A DNA stretch of 64,000 nt from Mactromeris polynyma (Eukaryota > Mollusca > Bivalvia > Venerida > Mactridae), in contig JASFXZ010000001.1 of assembly GCA_032209605.1 (NCBI GenBank), forward strand, positions 17,378,256 to 17,442,255, given 5' to 3'. The position numbers and the translations under genes are program-made. Positions 50,401-61,500 of the stretch are shown here, piece after piece. Below the pieces are notes generated by a model that was not told where the DNA came from, did not search any database, and saw nothing but the letters and a program-made list of their open reading frames with translations. The number at the start of each line of letters is the position of its first letter. Positions within the stretch are counted from its first letter, which is position 1.

Positions 50401-53084
50401 TTTGTTACAAGAGTGGAAACCTGTCACTGATACGTTTGTTGACATGTACAACAGCAATGAGTACCACGTGAGAGATATTACAGATCAGGTCTCTAGCACA
50501 CTCGGTGAAATCATGTAAGTAATATTTCTTATCGCAACCAAAGTCAAAGAATAACATTTCGATTGCCTGGATTACTGTCACTGGATAATAAATTAACTAC
50601 TTCGTATTCATTTATAATAGGACGCTTGTCTGTAATTGTTGACCCATTATGTATTGATTCCAGGCTGAGAGTTGAGGAGATGTCAGAGATGAGCGAAGAC
50701 TACATGCTCGCATTCGCCACGAGGTTGGAGACGAGATTGTCGCTCTGCATGACCAATTACAGAAATCAGATGGAGGTATCGATACTTACACTTTTCTTGC
50801 AAATCCTTTATACTGTCTTCATAAAAACAACCAAATCACATGCGTATTATTAACATATTTGATATAATGCATACGTATATATTTGCAGGTGATGTTTTGT
50901 TATGTGTTTGTAGTTTGTCTTGAATTAAGTCTATGTGAATGTTTCGTAAAATAAAAGATATGAAGACGATAACATTGATTATAAATTTAATTTCAGATTG
51001 CAGCTGTTAATTTGCATGAAAGTGCCAATAGCATTGGTGGAATGTACAAGAATTATACAGGTTAGTATAAACTGAATATCAATTCACTAACACATTTATT
51101 TACTATGTTTTTGTAACTAAAACGTACATATTGAATGTATTATGTAACTGACGTGAAGATCAAGTAATCATCTTTTTAATGGAAACTGAATTGATGTTTT
51201 ATTTTCATACTATAGATTATGTGTACAAAATGACTCCATCCATTACCAACATGATGAGTGACAACTACAACAAATACATAAATCAAGTAGATGCTTCAAG
51301 TGTTGCCAATCTCTACACATCAACAATATATGATGCAAGAGAAGTCATGAATAATGGTCTGAATGTATTGAAATCAAATAGAATGTATCAACAGGTAAAT
51401 ACAGTTCTGATATAAAATATTATTGAGAGTGAAGTTGTTATCATAATGATTTTGTGGTATCAAATATGTACGCTCAACATTTAAATAAATTATGAAGTGT
51501 ATTGATGTTTTTTTCCTTTACATAATTTATTTTTACAAAATTATAGTAAATGAATTTTAATTTCGAATATATAATATGCATTTTCTTCATACAAAGGTGC
51601 GATCGATATCTACACCTCCTGCTTAAACATCTATTACATTCTATTTAGGGAGAAAACGCCTACAAATTCTGGGAAATTCGCGAAAATTTCGAAATGGTTG
51701 CAGAAGAAATTGCTGACTGGATTACACGAGAAATTGAGGAAGAAATTTCTGATATTAAGACAACAATTTTGAACACAATCAAATCAAAAATCACAGTTAT
51801 GGACATCGAGCATGGGGAAATTCAAGCAGAACTTCATCTTCCTATCCCGATAAAATCTCTGGATGTTTTACCGAAGTTTGAGATCGACTACATGCCTTAC
51901 CTGACAAAGGTCAAAAGCTACGTACCAGAAATGCCTTCAATTTCAGTTCCTTCCACACTTCTTCCACCCTTTGAAGGTAAAACTATTGTTGACAGAATAA
52001 TTGAAATATTGTAAAAATAGACTTGGTAGAGTTTGTACTTGACACGTACAGCTTAAATCAGTATTGAAAATATGGAGCCAGAATCATAATCGTTGTTGTG
52101 TCATACATTAAAGTCAGATATTAAATGTGTACTGATCGTGATGCTAAGATTAGTGGTTATTTGTTATTTTACATGCATTTAAAGGTCCATATTGATATTT
52201 GTTCAACAAAATAAATGTGTAAACGTCTCAATATTTCAAATCGTGTATTTTTTATAGGTGTAGCAAAAATCCAAGGCAATACCATTACAACATTCGATGG
52301 CCTTACTTACAACTTGGAGAGTAGTTGTACATATCTCCTTGCTCGTGATAATACTGACTACAATTTCACTGTTGTTTTAAACAAGAAAGAGAACAACAAC
52401 ACCTTAGTTATTGTTGCTAATGGAAAGACATTGAACATCTACTCAAATGGAATTGTAAGTAACCGGTAACGAATATTACCATGAATATTTATGTCAAATG
52501 TCTGTTTTTTTCAACAAAGACTGGTACGCCATGCGTAGATATTTCATACTATGTTAAATTAAAATTAAGATTTATAGCCAGTATTTAAACATGGAATCCT
52601 TGTTTAGGATTTTACATTTAGTTATGTTTAATTTATAAAATTAAGATAGTTATTGCCAACATAATCGTGGGCAATATTCGTATACAGTGTGTGTGAATGT
52701 AAATACACTATAAGTTCAATATAGAAAGACTTGCAGCCATTGTTTGGTTATTGTTGTTTATCATTTCGTTATCTACATCCTTTCCAGGTCAGCATCAATG
52801 GCCAAGTTATGGAACTACCGATTGTTCTTAAAGATACTATTGTTACATCTCTGGATGGACGTGTCAGTGTAAGTGTAGCTGGACATATCACTGCTGAATT
52901 CTACCCTGATCAAGATCTCTATGTTGTCAAGTTAAACGGTTTCTATTATGGCAAGACCAATGGACTTTTTGGTTCCTATGACAACGAGCCTTCCAATGAT
53001 TTGATGACATCATATGGAAAACAAACCTCATCTGTTGATAGATACGCTAAGACCTGGGATGTTGGCACCGATCGATGCCAATAA
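30055..53084 (+). CDS. Apolipophorin/apoB-like large lipid transfer protein, copy 2 (complete)
   Basis: Complete 30-exon secreted lipoprotein gene; the inferred 15,384-nt coding sequence gives 5127 residues. Exons: 30055-30106, 30693-30743, 30975-31135, 31343-31582, 31961-32113, 32284-32482, 32837-33089, 33229-33394, 33681-33860, 34013-34162, 34291-34869, 35370-35713, 35865-36047, 36188-36452, 36698-36845, 37009-37266, 37673-37930, 38077-38317, 38548-38764, 39177-48365, 48630-48968, 49434-49599, 49732-49916, 50285-50514, 50664-50775, 50997-51060, 51216-51394, 51649-51976, 52258-52454, 52788-53084. Every junction is GT-AG and in phase. The start was chosen because MGLVLFGVIALVAGTFA is an excellent signal peptide downstream of a TATA box. 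Domains: signal peptide, vitellogenin-type N domain, open beta sheets, 3063-residue beta belt, helical block, VWD. Its length resembles the largest apoB/apolipophorin proteins. Exon 7 onward duplicates copy 1 with equal exon lengths. Confidence 0.92.
32837..34869 (+). other. Copy 2 exons 7-11: helical part of the N domain
   Basis: This block parallels 342-2373 exon by exon. Coding changes are few (for example M to L and R to S in exon 7, A to D in exon 11). It ends in the same basic KRIDRR at the exon 11/12 boundary, about residues 723-728. Confidence 0.75.
35035..35345 (+). repeat. tRNA-derived SINE cluster in intron 11 of copy 2
   Basis: Same element pair as in copy 1. The tRNA-like head is at 35235-35305, and here the T-arm analogue CCGGG-TTCGAAT-CCCGG pairs perfectly, unlike copy 1 (CTTGG/CCCGG). 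The loop in the anticodon position reads CCGGCAA, with C instead of the invariant U33. Copy 2 has about 50 extra bases (near 35167-35220) between the two parts. The 3' end again lies ~25 nt before the exon 12 acceptor. Confidence 0.75.
35370..38764 (+). other. Copy 2 exons 12-19: open beta-sheet region
   Basis: Eight exons (about residues 729-1366), equal in length and phase to 2827-6236. Exon 14 (36188-36452) keeps both cysteines of ACTGSNLAKITGLELCGEVG. Exon 18 (38077-38317) keeps the RRGR motif. Introns are homologous with small indels only; the largest are the 406-bp intron before exon 17 and the 412-bp intron before exon 20, and neither shows any other feature. Confidence 0.7.
39177..48365 (+). 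other. Copy 2 giant exon 20: ~3063-residue beta-repeat lipid belt
   Basis: Exactly 9,189 bp, the same length as in copy 1, with no indel across more than 9 kb. By eye, about 65-70 amino-acid differences among 3063 separate the copies (near 98% identity), unevenly distributed. The ~54-residue beta-repeat skeleton is fully preserved. Long antisense ORFs (for example 46853-47194) are shadows of this reading frame. Confidence 0.85.
48630..51976 (+). other. Copy 2 exons 21-28: last beta segment and C-terminal helical segment
   Basis: Exon lengths equal those of copy 1 (339, 166, 185, 230, 112, 64, 179, 328). The helical block carries a few substitutions, for example SYCM to SLCM in exon 25 and MNQINA to INQVDA in exon 27. 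Introns 48969-49433, 49917-50284 and 51395-51648 are homologous to those of copy 1, with short indels. Confidence 0.7.
52258..53084 (+). other. Copy 2 exons 29-30: C-terminal VWD domain
   Basis: Exons 52258-52454 and 52788-53084 encode the VWD domain with the same FDGLTYNLESSCTYLL and GLFGSYDNEPSND motifs and the end DRCQ. Coding changes from copy 1 are M to I at the exon 29 end and A to V in exon 30. The introns on both sides carry copy-2-specific insertions, about 60-75 nt before exon 29 (near 52169-52245) and ~90 nt before exon 30 (near 52628-52720). Confidence 0.85.
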
Positions 53085-53372
53085 AAACTGACCGACCCAC
53101 CAAAACACGAACATTTGAAAAAAACTATTTTTATTTGATTGAAATCTAAATTTATCCAGAAGAACTTAAGTGGTTATTTTTGTGTTGAACGAAAATGGTG
53201 GAGTAAACGAACATTTTTAAAAGATACGATTGAAACATTGTGAGATAATATTTGAGAACAATTCTTAACTGATAAATATTGCATGAATTGATCGGAACAC
53301 GGATTTATAACACGTGTGTTTGTATTATTGTGAAAATTGTACTTTTTGTATAACCACGTTATTATTAATTCT

Positions 53373-53378
53373 AATAAA
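53373..53378 (+). terminator. First canonical polyadenylation signal of copy 2
   Basis: AATAAA about 290 nt after the stop codon. The proximal AATAAA used as the likely site in copy 1 is deleted here. The corresponding place in copy 1 reads ATTAAA (near 20716). Confidence 0.5.
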
Positions 53379-53686
53379 ACCAATGAAAGCATAGAGAAGT
53401 ATTATTATTTTAATCAGTAATTCTTGAATACTCTATCTTATAAACCGAGACAAATTTAATAGTAACCTCAAGTTTCAACACATTACAAATAGAGTACACC
53501 ATATTACAAGCAGAATTGGATTTCAACAATGAAACGATGCGTGTAAACATGCATCAAAGGGCAACTATAAATACCAGTTGAATGAATAGGACCTATGCCA
53601 TAATGTCGATGTCATAGAAGATCTCAGTTGAGATCCGGCTGAAAAGCATATGTTATAGAATATATATTTTGAGTCATGGCACATAC

Positions 53687-53762
53687 CGAGGGTTCAACGC
53701 AACACTGTCGTAACTCCTATGTATTTATATAGGAGTTACGACAGTGTTGCGTTGAGCCCTCG
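53687..53762. repeat. 34-bp near-perfect palindrome with 8-nt loop
   Basis: Arms 53687-53720 and 53729-53762 are inverted complements with one mismatch (a T opposite G, a wobble in RNA). The loop is GTATTTAT. It sits where the copy 1 flank has no equivalent, between matches to 20990 and 21009, so it is an insertion in copy 2 or a deletion from copy 1. A foldback micro-element or an expressed hairpin are both possible. Confidence 0.85.
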
Positions 53763-54268
53763 ATACACCAAAACACTAAAGATGGTATTAAATTACGATT
53801 GGAACATACTAGCACCACCATCAATGGCGAGCGCGAATACTGCAGGATTTTATTGTACTACATATGAAATATTTCACAACAGAAATTTCAATTTGCAACG
53901 TATTGTGACACGGGGCCTCGATTATAAGTCCTGCTCATGACGCCAACTTCACTCTGTAGAATCTGAAGGTAAATATTTGTGTGAGCAAAATGGACAAAAT
54001 GCCTTCAGAGCACTGGGAAAGATGTGTGATCCGTTTACTTTAATAATTATTGGAAATCGGTGTACATCAGAGATATAATTGTAAGTATTGGTAATAATAA
54101 AAATCAATCGATCTTTATTTATTCAAGGCGACATACATATTCATGGCATTAATGTGAGCCAGTCCTTCATCCGCCAACTACGGTACTAACAAGTATAAGC
54201 ACACACTACATACATATCTAGAAATTCACATAGTCATATGCACCAAAACGTAAGTCGTATACTCATTC

Positions 54269-54707
54269 GATCCGGTAAATACTTGACTGTGCGAGAGAAA
54301 TGGAATGTTTTCAGAGAGCTGGGAAAATTTTGTGATCCGTTTTCAATGAATGCTGCCAATGATGAGTGATGGCCAAGAAATATTTGAAATTTAAAAACGG
54401 CTGCACTTTAGCTGTTGAATTAAGATCATTGGTATTTAGTGTTTAGAAATATCCCTGGTTGCACACAACATATCCGGGCATACGTTTCAGCAATCCGAAC
54501 GGCTGGTTACACCGTATGCCAATCTTCTAGTTCTCCCCACTATAAAACATAGCTTTTGCCGTCTGTAGTATACACCTGCCAGTCACAGGGTTGTCCGTCA
54601 TTCCGCATTTATATCAAAACATGCCAGTCTACTTTTAACGTGTTTCCAGTGTGTCTAGTACATTTTATGCGTCTCATAATTGCATTTCCGGAAGTGAAAA
54701 ATGAAAC
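54269..54707. other. Intergenic, no feature recognised
   Basis: Sequence between the end of flank homology and the foldback element. No gene or RNA is visible. Confidence 0.5.
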
Positions 54708-54716
54708 AAGAGTTTC

Positions 54717-55234
54717 GGGTTACACTTAATACCGAATAATACCGGATAATACCGAATAATACCGAATAATTCGAAATAACTACCTAATAATACATTTTTT
54801 CTGCAAATAACACTCATAATCGTATACTTTGGGGTAAAATTTGGAATAATGGAAATAATAATTATATTTTTTATTTTTTTTACTGACATCAAAGTACATA
54901 ATATACCAAATAAGCGCTAAATATCAGATCGCGGACCTAGTTTATTAGGACAAAAACTTAATGACCAATATTAGCTAAATTAAACCAAGGGAAGCAATCC
55001 ATACATTCTCAAGGGAGGTCACTCAAAAATATATGAAACAGACATTTTTAGACCACCATAATTATGCCAAAAACAGGTTTTTTATACCATATTCATATAT
55101 ATTTCACCTAAAAGTATACGATTATGAGTGTTATTTGCAGAAAAAATGTATTATTCTGTAGTTATTTCGAATAATTCGGTATTATTCGGTATTATTCGGT
55201 ATTATCCGGTATTATTCGGTATTAAGAGTAACCG
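54717..55234. mobile_element. 518-bp foldback (MITE-like) element with long inverted repeats
   Basis: The termini GGGTTACACTTAATACCG and the complement of CGGTATTAAGAGTAACC start inverted repeats of about 125 bp (54717-54845 and 55105-55234). Each arm contains several 11-bp iterations of ATTCGGTATTA or its complement. A 9-bp direct repeat AAGAGTTTC flanks the element at 54708-54716 and 55235-55243, a likely target-site duplication. The ~260-bp centre has no coding capacity. It is a nonautonomous DNA transposon; the 8-9 bp duplication fits hAT- or Mutator-like superfamilies, but the class is not determined. Confidence 0.75.
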
Positions 55235-55417
55235 AAGAGTTTCTGCTTCTTTATTTATATTTTCTCTTTCTTATTTGTTATTTGGATGCATATGCATAGT
55301 TGTTGTGCACTAAAATCTCAAGTGTTGTTTTTGTTTAATTTATGCTATGAGTGGAATAAAATGTTATGATGCGATCCTCTGGCAACTTACTGTACGTCTC
55401 CAAGAGGTAGGGAGCTT

Positions 55418-55423
55418 TTTATT
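55418..55423 (-). terminator. Candidate polyadenylation signal of UTP3
   Basis: TTTATT on the plus strand is AATAAA on the minus strand, 175 nt after the UTP3 stop. A closer TATAAA variant lies at 55539-55544. Either could serve; I cannot decide from sequence. Confidence 0.35.
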
Positions 55424-55597
55424 AGTCTTGTATTTTGCGGCTTTGTTAATTTTTACATTTTATATCGTAATTCCTTGTAGAGGAATGGCACTTATTCATG
55501 GAAATAAAAATAAAAGACTACTTGTATGAGTTTTACTCTTTATAAAGATGTACATAGCATAAAACGAAATCTACAAAGAGTATAATATGAAACACAC

Positions 55598-58500
55598 TTA
55601 TTTCAATTTCACTCCTCTTTTCACACCAGCTCTGATGCCTGATATCTCTCCAGCATACTTGTGCACCTCTGTTCTAGGTACTCGATACTGAAAAAAAAAC
55701 ACAACAGTAAAAAATGACATTTGACTTTGACAAGAGCTTTAGTATAAACGGTGTCAGTTGATTAATAATCACTTTAATTATAAATCAATGTAACAATTAG
55801 ATGAAGACAACTAATCATTAAAGATGTATCTGGCCCTTCTGAACATAAAATATTTGAACATGCTTCCTCCAGTGTTGTTGATACATTGGGTAAGAACATC
55901 TTTAATAGTAACAATGGCAATGCATTACAGATTCCAATATATTGTACTATCATACTACGAGATGTAGTGCATGGCTTAAAACTTTTTTTGTTGTAAATAT
56001 TCCTACTTTTCTCAAAATGGGGAGTTTCTTTAATTTAACAGTAACTCTTCTTCGAAAAATACAGAGAAATACGATTATATATATATATATTGTACATTTA
56101 TACTAGTGTATTCTTCGATAATGTATATTTATTGATAATTTAACTGAATTGATATGAAGTATGTTTCATGTTTGTTCATGTAAAATAATTTTAAAGTATT
56201 CAGGGTAACCAGATGACAATTTAACAATGTCATCAATTATTTTGGTAGTAATAATTTTCAAATAATTATACTAAAGTCGGACCACCGAGATGCCATATTA
56301 ATGTTTTCTATATATCCAACCAATCCTCCAGAGGCCATTTTGGTAAAGAGTCCACTGCACATCATTATATGACACGAATTACCACGATGTCCGACCTTTT
56401 TGAATATTTTTCGATTTTCAACTTTATTGTACACAGAAAACACAAACCAGAAGCAGTCGTGTTTTCAAGCTCGATCATAGGATCATTGTAGTGAATCCAA
56501 CCTTTCTAGAGATCTTACTAAACAAGTGGTAATCACACTAGCATTCTAATGCTTATGTATACTTATTACGCCAATATGTTAAATTCTACAGCATTTTAGA
56601 CCTCTTATCATTTTGAGGATGTTTTCAGTAAATTTGATAGAAATCCATCAAATTGATATAATACATGTCTATATACTCTTCATGGTCCGGGGCATAGATA
56701 CATGAATGACAAAACAAGATTATGTAAGGAAGTAATGTCCTACCTGTCCCTTCCTCCTGATATTGGCTCTTCTATATTTCATCCTGTGCTTGACTCGAGG
56801 ATTACGTAACTCTTTCTTCTTATGAGCTGTCAGGCCCTTATTTTTCTCAATCTGATATATAATACAAAATATATATATATAATAACTGTAAACTTACATA
56901 ATACATTTGTTTTGAAAATGGGAACAACATATCTAAGCCCAATAATCACCCTAAAGTTTGTTACAATAATGTAAGCAACTTTGATTTACCATTTCATGTA
57001 CTGTGTGTGTAATCATGCATGGTTACAAACAATTTAATTTATTTCATGAAAAATACGGACACCAAAACTGACATAATTCCAGCTCTACTGACCATTCCGA
57101 AAATTAATTAATTTATATATAATTTATAGTTCACAGACATCTAATAACAATCTATTATTAAATTGATTAAACTCATATTCTGAAAACCATATAAACTCGC
57201 CAAGGGATCATCTTTATCATTTTGAGAACTGTCGTTAATGTCATTATTTATACCCACTCAAGTAATATATTTAAGTATATAGAAACAGCAATAGAGGGTC
57301 TTGAAAAGAATATAGTACCAGACTACTTTTGAGTTCAGACAAAACTTCTGTTTTTTCCCTACCAAAACTGTTCATATTAAGCAAACCAATTTACATGCAA
57401 ACAAAATGTAACTTATTACTTTAACTATGCTGCCATGTGGTCATATATGAAGCAATGAAATACTTAAAGTTTTGATCTTTGTGACTAAGAAACGAATGTA
57501 TAAAAATACATTTATATATATCCTAACATTTCATGATTGTCTATAGCTATGGTGAGATTTCACAGTATCTCAAATGCATTTTGTTTACATAACCTATACA
57601 TACAATGGTATGGAAAATGATGATGGTATTTGTCCATTGAATTTTAAAAGAAAAAGAGCAACATTTCTAGAGGGTCATGATTGTCAAGATCTGTTATCAT
57701 CAAATGCTAGATCATGTGTGGTTGAAATTGTAATATTGACTTAAGGGATTTCTTAAAGAAATGTATTCGGATACCCTCATAAAAACCAAAGAAATTCCTC
57801 CCTATCATAAGAGGGACATAAAAATGAGCACAAAAATGGTGTCATCATTATGAATACAGTACCTGGTAGGAAATAGCTCTTTTAGCATCCACGTCATCAC
57901 CATCACCAGTTCCTTCCATGTCTTCATTGTTCTCTTCCATATCACTGTAATATCAAGTTTATATTCAACATGTGATACATTTATTGATATTAAGTAACTT
58001 CCTTTCAAACAAACAAATCCTCATCGGGAAGAGGGACCAAACATCACAACACTGCAGAAGGTATCTGAAAACGTTGGTCTAAATATATGCCCATTTGTAT
58101 TCAAAATTTGTCATCAACAAAATCTGTTGGTTTTGAGGTTCATGTCTTGCAGAATGTTTTATTGAACCTAACATGAATTTACATCTTGTAAACTGACCTG
58201 TTAATGGTATTTTAATCCCTTTGAAGACTACAATGAAGGGATGAGGTCAAAAACATTATATACATAATACCTATATAGCCCTTTCACAGAATTTTCTTTA
58301 TAGACCTATTACTACTGAAATTCACTCATGCATTCAAACATCTATACATAGTCTAATTTACTGTTTCATCTCTTCATTAATGTGGGAGGGAAGAACTTAA
58401 ATAATAATCATATAAATACCCACTAGAGCTTAATTTAGATGCAAGTATTATGCCTATTTGAATGACTGTAGAATCTGCATCTAGGAAAATGAGTAGAGTA

Positions 58501-61500
58501 AAACCTAAATTGTTAGACCACCTTTGGGATCCACGAAAACTGGTATTGTTATTGAGGTGGTCTTAATATTGAGGTTAAATAAACAGCAAAACAGTGGAAA
58601 TGGACTTGAAAAGTGTGTTCTTAATTTTGAGGTGGTTTTATTATTGAGGTGGTGTTTGAGTGAGGTTTTACTGTACTGTTGTCCTGTAAGGTGGTGTGTC
58701 CATGGCAAGGTACCATCAACCTCCACACATTATCCACAACATAAACAGTAATCACTGACTTAACATATTAAAATGTTCATTAAATATTGAAAACACAAAC
58801 AAAAATCTGTACTGCTTTAGTTTCAGCTTTTGTTATTTGTTTAATTATTCTAATCCAAAATCTTGGTCAGTTTCTTTTACCTTTTAATATCATCTTCATC
58901 ATCATCTTGTTCTTCAGGTCGACCAGCTTTCATAATATCATAATACTCCAATGCAGCCTTCTCATCTTGAGTCTCAAATCTGGCATCAGATTTCTGTAAC
59001 AATATAGTTATACCATAGTTTTACCAACATAGAAACATTAGAAGTGTCAGCCACAATACTGAATAGCATCAGATATTAGGTTTCTGATATATCACTAAAT
59101 CAGCACCTACCACAGACATTTAGGTTTATTACAGAAATGATTGCAGAGCAAATGTCTAATGAATATTGCTACACAACATTCTGACCAATGGTGTCACAGA
59201 CTATAAAACGGTTTCGGATAAACATGTTTTAAAATCGTTTCTGATAAAGTAAGTTTATTTCAGTAAGTTTTTTATACAGGACTATGGCAGAATTGTTCCT
59301 GTGATATCTGCACACAGTTACAGTTGCAGACAACTTGTTAGACAGATGCACCAAACGTGTTACACAGATGCAGACAACTTGCTACACAGAGTGGACTCTC
59401 AAAGATGAAATTAGTAAACAAATAAGATTTAAGTGTATATTTAATGATCATAATGAAAATACATCATACCATTTTCTTATTTTTAGGAGCTAAATCATCA
59501 TCATCGCCATCAGAATCTGAAGCAAGCTCACTGAGTTTCTTCTTCTTAGTCGATTCTTTCATCACTGAAGTCTTCTGCATTCTATAACAATTGTAAAAAG
59601 AATGACTAAAATTTAATAGCACTTAATTTCATGAGCTAGACCAAAACCATCATCAAAATATGTGAATAAAGATTATTATAACTCATAATTATTCACAAAT
59701 CATTTAGCCGCTTTGATTGGTCGAGGGCATATCACATATTATGTGACAAACCAAATGTTACCGGTCATTTGTAATTAATATTAATACTAAAATACAATAT
59801 GTTCGATCGCTGGAAGTATGGTGGTCATTGAGTTATGTAATATGGTTGTTGATTCTTAAATAAAGATATATCAGAGTACAGTATATGCATACAAAGCATT
59901 CTTTGAATATCCAAAATTGGGTTGAACATAACGTCTTTACCTCAAAAATGTTCTGGGCTGTTCATTATTCTTCACAAAGTGAACTATTTCACCGTTTTGA
60001 AGTTTCGTAACAATTTCATCAATTTCCTGTCTGAGTTGATCATCAGCGACCTCGAGTTGTTTAGATATCTGCACAATAAAATTTAATCACATTTCATTCC
60101 ACTACCAACCTTTCACTGTACACAAATATTGTTAAGGTCATTATGCAGTTCATATTTGGATATTCGAATATTCGTTTGTACATCAGAATATTCCAATACT
60201 GATACAGCATTGGATAAAATATATATTTTCAATATACAAGCTGAATGCAAGTGTATTAAATTTCAATGATGGGCATTATCAAATTGAATGACATTTTACA
60301 CGTGAAAATAATATCTACAGGTGTTAAATTACAGAAATTGCCTACAACAAAGTAAAAACATTTCCCCCTGATGAAATTACAGTAAAATACCCGTTCACAT
60401 ATAAGAAATTTTCCTATGTATACTATGTTCACTACTGTAATATCCGATATTACACTACAGTAATATCCCATGTTCACTACTGAAATATCCGATATTACAC
60501 TACAGTAATATACCCTGTTTTGAACAGTAATATCCCATGTTTCGTAACAATAATATCCCATGTTTCCCTACAGTAATATACCATGTTCACTACTAGTCGA
60601 CTGTAATATCTGATATTTCACTACAGTAATATACCATGTTCACTACTAGTCGACTGTAATATCTGATATTTCACTACAGTAATATACCCTGTTTTGAACA
60701 GTAATATTCCTTGTTTTGTTTTGGTATTATTCCCCCTCTCAAAACAGAAATATCCTCTTAAATAATGACACACCATAATAAACTATATCACATGGAAACA
60801 GGCATGTTTGCATTGCAAAAATGTTGTCATATAGGGATAACAATCACTCACACCAGTCCATGCATGAAGAGAGTTAAATACAAGGTTACCTTTTTATACT
60901 GAAGAAGTCTCTTGATTACAGGATGATTTTCAACAATCGTTTGTTTTGATTTCAACATCAAGTAGAATACGATATTTGTACAGTAACTGAAACCAGAAGA
61001 AGTAAAAAATACTGATATACATGTGCTCGATTGGTATAAGATGTTTCTATTCCTCCAATCTTCATACATGTATTGATAATACACACAATGACATAAAAAC
61101 AACTGAACAACTGCAATCTTGCACTCTGCTCTTAATTACTGAATGATAAGAAAATGTTGTTACACGTCTGAACAGTGGCAGGTTCATACAAACTGAACTA
61201 TATGATTCAGAAGCTTTATATCAAATAATTTCGAAACTTTACACTTAAAATAAAAGTTACGCATAATCCTGCTTTTCACACTGTTTCCCTATGGCCAGAA
61301 TAAACTAATTCCTAGATTATCATCCCCACTAGCATTCTATTTTCCATGCCACACCATCCTTTATTTTCTTAAAACAAAAGGGCCATGATGGCCCTATATC
61401 GCTCACTGGAGTACACAGCCATTCTGACTGAATTAGCGTCACTGATGCTACCAACAGATTTTTTTATGCAAGAACGTTCTATATAATATCCTGCAACTCA

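Larger units (their letters stand above)
53085..54268. other. Diverged 3' flank of copy 2 (homologous to 20424-21505)
   Basis: It aligns with the copy 1 flank with numerous substitutions and indels, and carries a palindromic insertion at 53687-53762. A short internal echo is also present: GCACTGGGAAAGATGTGTGA near 54010 resembles GAGCTGGGAAAATTTTGTGA near 54317. No gene is apparent. Confidence 0.7.

Noticed and set aside
342..53084. The two genes as an assembly artefact (uncollapsed haplotypes)
   Set aside because: Not excluded absolutely. However, the sharp rise in divergence at the stop codons, the unrelated sequence beyond ~21505/54268 and distinct poly(A) signals argue for true tandem paralogues.
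53719..53940. 73-codon ORF beginning in the palindrome
   Set aside because: It starts inside the hairpin, has no homologue in the matching flank of copy 1 and shows no motif.
60256..60561. 101-codon minus-strand ORF with repeated YYCS-V-SDI phrases
   Set aside because: Translation of the tandem array in a UTP3 intron, not a gene.
60425..60720. CRISPR-like repeat array
   Set aside because: Units are contiguous, variable and without unique spacers, and it lies within an intron of a eukaryotic gene.
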